The position numbers were made by a program, and so were the translations under genes. A stretch of DNA of 8,380 nucleotides, from positions 1-8,380 of the forward strand of contig URSI01000042.1 of assembly GCA_900550505.1 (NCBI GenBank). The letters run 5' to 3'. Below, one piece after another: positions 6,524 through 8,380 of the stretch; the first letter of the stretch is position 1; each line of letters starts with the position of its first letter. The notes beneath the pieces were generated by a model. It saw nothing but the letters and a program-made list of their open reading frames with translations. It did not search any database and had not been told where the DNA came from. The DNA comes from an uncultured Eubacteriales bacterium. Its GTDB lineage: Bacteria > Bacillota > Clostridia > Oscillospirales > CAG-382.

Positions 6524-6590
6524 TCAAGCGAACAAGCAAAAAAGAAAATAGTTTTCTGCAAAAAAGTAAAAGTTATGATATTTCGCTTGA
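6524..6590. repeat. 9-bp inverted repeat flanking the paralog 2 promoter
   Basis: TCAAGCGAA (6524-6532) and its exact complement TTCGCTTGA (6582-6590) are 49 bases apart, and the right arm overlaps the -35 hexamer. Two such sites could be bound by a regulator, with repression by occlusion of the -35. Chance cannot be excluded. Confidence 0.35.
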
Positions 6591-6615
6591 CTTTATTGTA
6601 CATATTAAGTATAAT
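6587..6615 (+). promoter_or_regulatory. Sigma-A type promoter of second surface-protein gene
   Basis: TTGACT (6587-6592), 17-base spacer, perfect TATAAT (6610-6615). The hexamers and spacing are the same as at the first paralog, and both spacers begin with TT. The predicted leader is about 37 bases. Confidence 0.85.
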
Positions 6616-6658
6616 GTTAACAGCGATACATCAAAAAAAAGAAAAGGAGCATCGCCCA

Positions 6659-7555
6659 ATGAAAAAAGCACTTGTGATTATTCTGGCTGCTATGATGGTA
6701 CTTACCTTTGCGTTTTCGGTGTCCGCCTACGATGCCGTCAATGTTTATAAGGCAAAGACCGCCCCGGTCATAGACGGTGTTGTAAGTTCCGAAGAATACG
6801 ACACCGTTCTGACATACGACGCGGACAACACACTCTGGGAGCAGACTGACGACGAAGCATCTGCGTATGACTGTACCATTTATCTGGCTTGGGATGAGGA
6901 TTACCTTTACTTCGCATTCACTGCGAAAAGCCCTGCTACCGGACGCACATTTTCCAACACAGACTTTTTGGCCACACCGCCTTATATCTTTGACCGTCTC
7001 TCGGTTATGACGGCAATGACCTACACCGATCCTGCCACGGAAGTCAAGTTCATACCTGAGAACGGAACTTCTTGGGATTGGGGCAAGGCCGCCAATTCTT
7101 CATGGGCTCGTGAGTGGACAATATCCATGCAACCGAACGGTGATCAACTCAATGCAAACCATTTCGGAACTGTAACGACTAACGCCAACTTCTCCTATAA
7201 AGTAGCCTCTGCAAACGGCCTTGAGACTTACGAACAGAGAATCCCGTGGGCTGCCATTGATGACGGCGATAATAAGGTGAACAACACAGTAGGTGGCAAA
7301 GTCGGATTTGCCATTGCAGCTGTCGTCGAAGAAGTTTCTGAAAATTCCGGCCTGTATTGCACATTCGGCAAAGGCATTAACGAGTATAAGAATTTTGCTG
7401 AATATGCCACGCTCACTTTGGCAGATGAAAAGCCTGCCGACGAAAGCACCGGCACTGAGACGCCCGATACAGGTGACAGCTTCGCGTTCTTTGCCATCTT
7501 TGGTGTAGTCTCTCTTGCAGCAGCTGTCGTGGTTGTTAAGAAAGCAAGAAGGTAA
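6659..7555 (+). CDS. Secreted CBM9/DOMON-like surface protein with C-terminal anchor (paralog 2)
   Basis: 298 residues with the same plan as the gene before it. The signal peptide MKKALVIILAAMMVLTFAFS should be cleaved after VSA (21-23). The binding-type domain covers about 30-257, with APVIDGVVSSEEY, CTIYLAWDEDYLYFAFTAKS (72-91) and NSSWAREWTISM (146-157). Next come a DESTGTE linker, TPDTGD (268-273), a membrane segment (275-293) and KKARR. The two bodies look about half identical by eye; shared blocks include RLSVMT, REWTISM, NHFG and VGGKVG. This copy is shorter mainly in the loop between the last strands and in the linker. ATG 6659 has AAGGAG 9 bases upstream; the longer frame from 6464 starts inside the previous terminator and is rejected. 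It is independently promoted and terminated, so it is not co-transcribed with paralog 1. Function unknown beyond likely ligand binding at the cell surface. Confidence 0.88.
   Translation: MKKALVIILAAMMVLTFAFSVSAYDAVNVYKAKTAPVIDGVVSSEEYDTVLTYDADNTLWEQTDDEASAYDCTIYLAWDEDYLYFAFTAKSPATGRTFSNTDFLATPPYIFDRLSVMTAMTYTDPATEVKFIPENGTSWDWGKAANSSWAREWTISMQPNGDQLNANHFGTVTTNANFSYKVASANGLETYEQRIPWAAIDDGDNKVNNTVGGKVGFAIAAVVEEVSENSGLYCTFGKGINEYKNFAEYATLTLADEKPADESTGTETPDTGDSFAFFAIFGVVSLAAAVVVVKKARR
7439..7555 (+). repeat. 3'-end repeat shared by the two surface-protein genes, copy 2
   Basis: Partner of 6252-6368: about 91% DNA identity without gaps, far above the similarity of the gene bodies, and with almost only silent changes. 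It covers the linker end, the TPDTGD motif, the membrane segment and the basic tail. Confidence 0.85.
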
Positions 7556-7572
7556 GTACTGTTTTTGTCATC

Positions 7573-7614
7573 ACTCGTGATTTTGATATCCGACGGATGA
7601 TCCGATCACTGAGT
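7573..7614 (+). other. Nested stem-loop in the 3' untranslated region of paralog 2
   Basis: ACTCGTGAT (7573-7581) pairs with ATCAC-T-GAGT (7605-7614) over 9 bp with one bulged T. It encloses a smaller ATCCG-A-CGGAT palindrome (7588-7598). It lies between the stop codon and the terminator and has no T-tail of its own. It may protect the transcript's 3' end, or may be incidental. Confidence 0.35.
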
Positions 7615-7625
7615 TATAATTGCCG

Positions 7626-7660
7626 GCGCGCAGACGGTTCGTCTGCGCGCTTTAGTTTTT
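7626..7660 (+). terminator. Strong intrinsic terminator after paralog 2
   Basis: GCGCGCAGACG (7626-7636) pairs perfectly with CGTCTGCGCGC (7640-7650): 11 bp, a 3-base loop, then TTTAGTTTTT. This is the strongest terminator in the window and separates the surface-protein gene from the ABC exporter gene. Confidence 0.92.
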
Positions 7661-7727
7661 CAGTATGTTTTGATCAAAATTTCAGTCAGAGAACAGGACA
7701 ACAAAACTATATTTTTCGCGCGAACGA

Positions 7728-7756
7728 TTGAAAATAAGGGAAAAAAATATTATCAT
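7728..7756 (+). promoter_or_regulatory. Sigma-A type promoter of the ABC exporter gene
   Basis: TTGAAA (7728-7733), 17-base spacer and TATCAT (7751-7756), about 30 bases before the ATG. TATTAT at 7748-7753 overlaps but would give a 14-base spacer. Confidence 0.65.
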
Positions 7757-7785
7757 ATGTGTGATAGATATAAGGGGTGTTGAAT

Positions 7786-8380
7786 ATGGGACCCATGATG
7801 CCGCCGCCTCAAAAAAATGAAAACAAAATACCTCGACCCGAATCAATATCCGAGATACCCGGATATTTAAGACACCTGATCGGGGACTTCTTCACGCGAC
7901 TGTTGTATATTTACCGGATAGTATGGGAAACAAGACCGTGGATACTGTTCGTAACTCTTTTTATAGCGATATTCAACGGCGTCGTTCCTGTCATAAGTGC
8001 TAAGATCCTCAGCGCACTGCTCAACACACTCGTAAGCGCCTCCGGAGGAAACAAAGGCTTTGAAGCTATAATAACCCTGCTGGTTTTACAATTCGCCGTA
8101 CTGTTGCTAAGAAGTCTTGTGGGAACGCTGAACACCACCGTGACAAGGCTCTCCGGCGAGCTTGTCGTACAGCACATAAAGACAAAGATAATAACAAAAG
8201 CAAAAGAACTGGACATGGCGAGCTTTGATCTGCCCGAATTTTACGAGAAACTCGAAAATGCAAACAGAGAAGCCGGCGGCAGACCTATTCAGATCCTCAA
8301 CTCTACTTTCACCGTTCTCAGCACCGCAATCTCAATGATATCGTTCGTCGTCGTTCTGTGGGCGGTCAGTCCGGTGGCGC
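7786..8380 (+). CDS. ABC exporter, transmembrane domain (N-terminal part, cut by window edge)
   Basis: 198 codons of an MsbA/MdlB-type exporter subunit, in which a membrane domain is normally followed by an ATPase domain in one chain; the ATPase would lie beyond the right edge. A Pro/Met-rich polar N-terminus (MGPMMPPPQKNENK) precedes an amphipathic stretch (about 25-50). Membrane segments are at about 52-82 and 92-114, and a third begins near 175. The cytoplasmic loop ELDMASFDLPEFYEKLENAN (141-160), followed by REAGGRP, is typical of Clostridial half-exporters of this family, whose cargo is usually lipids, peptides or drugs. ATG 7786 has AAGGGGTG 6 bases upstream. No sequence in the window shows its cargo; a second half-exporter gene often follows. 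Confidence 0.85.
   Translation, partial: MGPMMPPPQKNENKIPRPESISEIPGYLRHLIGDFFTRLLYIYRIVWETRPWILFVTLFIAIFNGVVPVISAKILSALLNTLVSASGGNKGFEAIITLLVLQFAVLLLRSLVGTLNTTVTRLSGELVVQHIKTKIITKAKELDMASFDLPEFYEKLENANREAGGRPIQILNSTFTVLSTAISMISFVVVLWAVSPVA

Noticed and set aside
6464..6658. 65-residue N-terminal extension of paralog 2
   Set aside because: It begins inside the terminator of paralog 1 and spans the promoter; the signal peptide starts at 6659.
7911..8216. 101-codon minus-strand frame
   Set aside because: It is antisense to the ABC exporter membrane domain and has no ribosome site or recognisable family.
1..8380. Mobile element, CRISPR array, tRNA or riboswitch
   Set aside because: I saw no regularly spaced repeats, transposase or integrase-like proteins, terminal repeats, cloverleaf sequences or recognisable aptamer cores.

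Overview
The window looks like chromosome from an anaerobic, endospore-lineage Firmicute of the class Clostridia, probably a gut or rumen type. The evidence is a SpoIVB sporulation protease, strong AGGAG-type ribosome binding sites, TTGACT-N17-TATAAT promoters, and surface proteins ending in an xPDTGD sorting-type tail. I cannot name a genus from sequence alone. There is no sign of phage, plasmid, IS element, CRISPR array, tRNA or rRNA.

Minus strand, 1-2303: the start of a phosphate-uptake operon, pstS-pstC-pstA, running off the left edge; pstB and phoU would be expected beyond it. PstS appears circularly permuted: the half carrying the SGTR phosphate-binding motif comes first, and the half carrying SGSSSV and DIGMASR comes second. 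A TTTACA-N5-TTAACA direct repeat upstream of pstS resembles a PhoP/PhoB box. A large two-part hairpin separates pstS from pstC.

2304-5152: a divergent intergenic region leads to a plus-strand MATE-family efflux transporter with a near-consensus promoter. It converges on spoIVB (minus strand), and a strong hairpin that could terminate both genes lies between them. The spo0A gene that often follows spoIVB is not here.

5153-7660: two tandem paralogous secreted proteins on the plus strand. Each has a signal peptide, one CBM9/DOMON-like beta-rich domain, a short acidic linker and a near-identical TPDTGD plus membrane plus KKARR tail. Each also has its own TTGACT-N17-TATAAT promoter and its own intrinsic terminator, so they are two separate transcription units. 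Their 3' ends are about 91% identical in DNA, while the bodies are only roughly half identical in protein.

7661-8380: a promoter and the first 198 codons of an ABC exporter transmembrane domain, cut by the right edge.

The neighbouring units (phosphate uptake, drug/metabolite efflux, sporulation protease, surface binding proteins, ABC exporter) do not form one obvious pathway. The points most worth following are the permuted PstS and the duplicated surface-protein pair.
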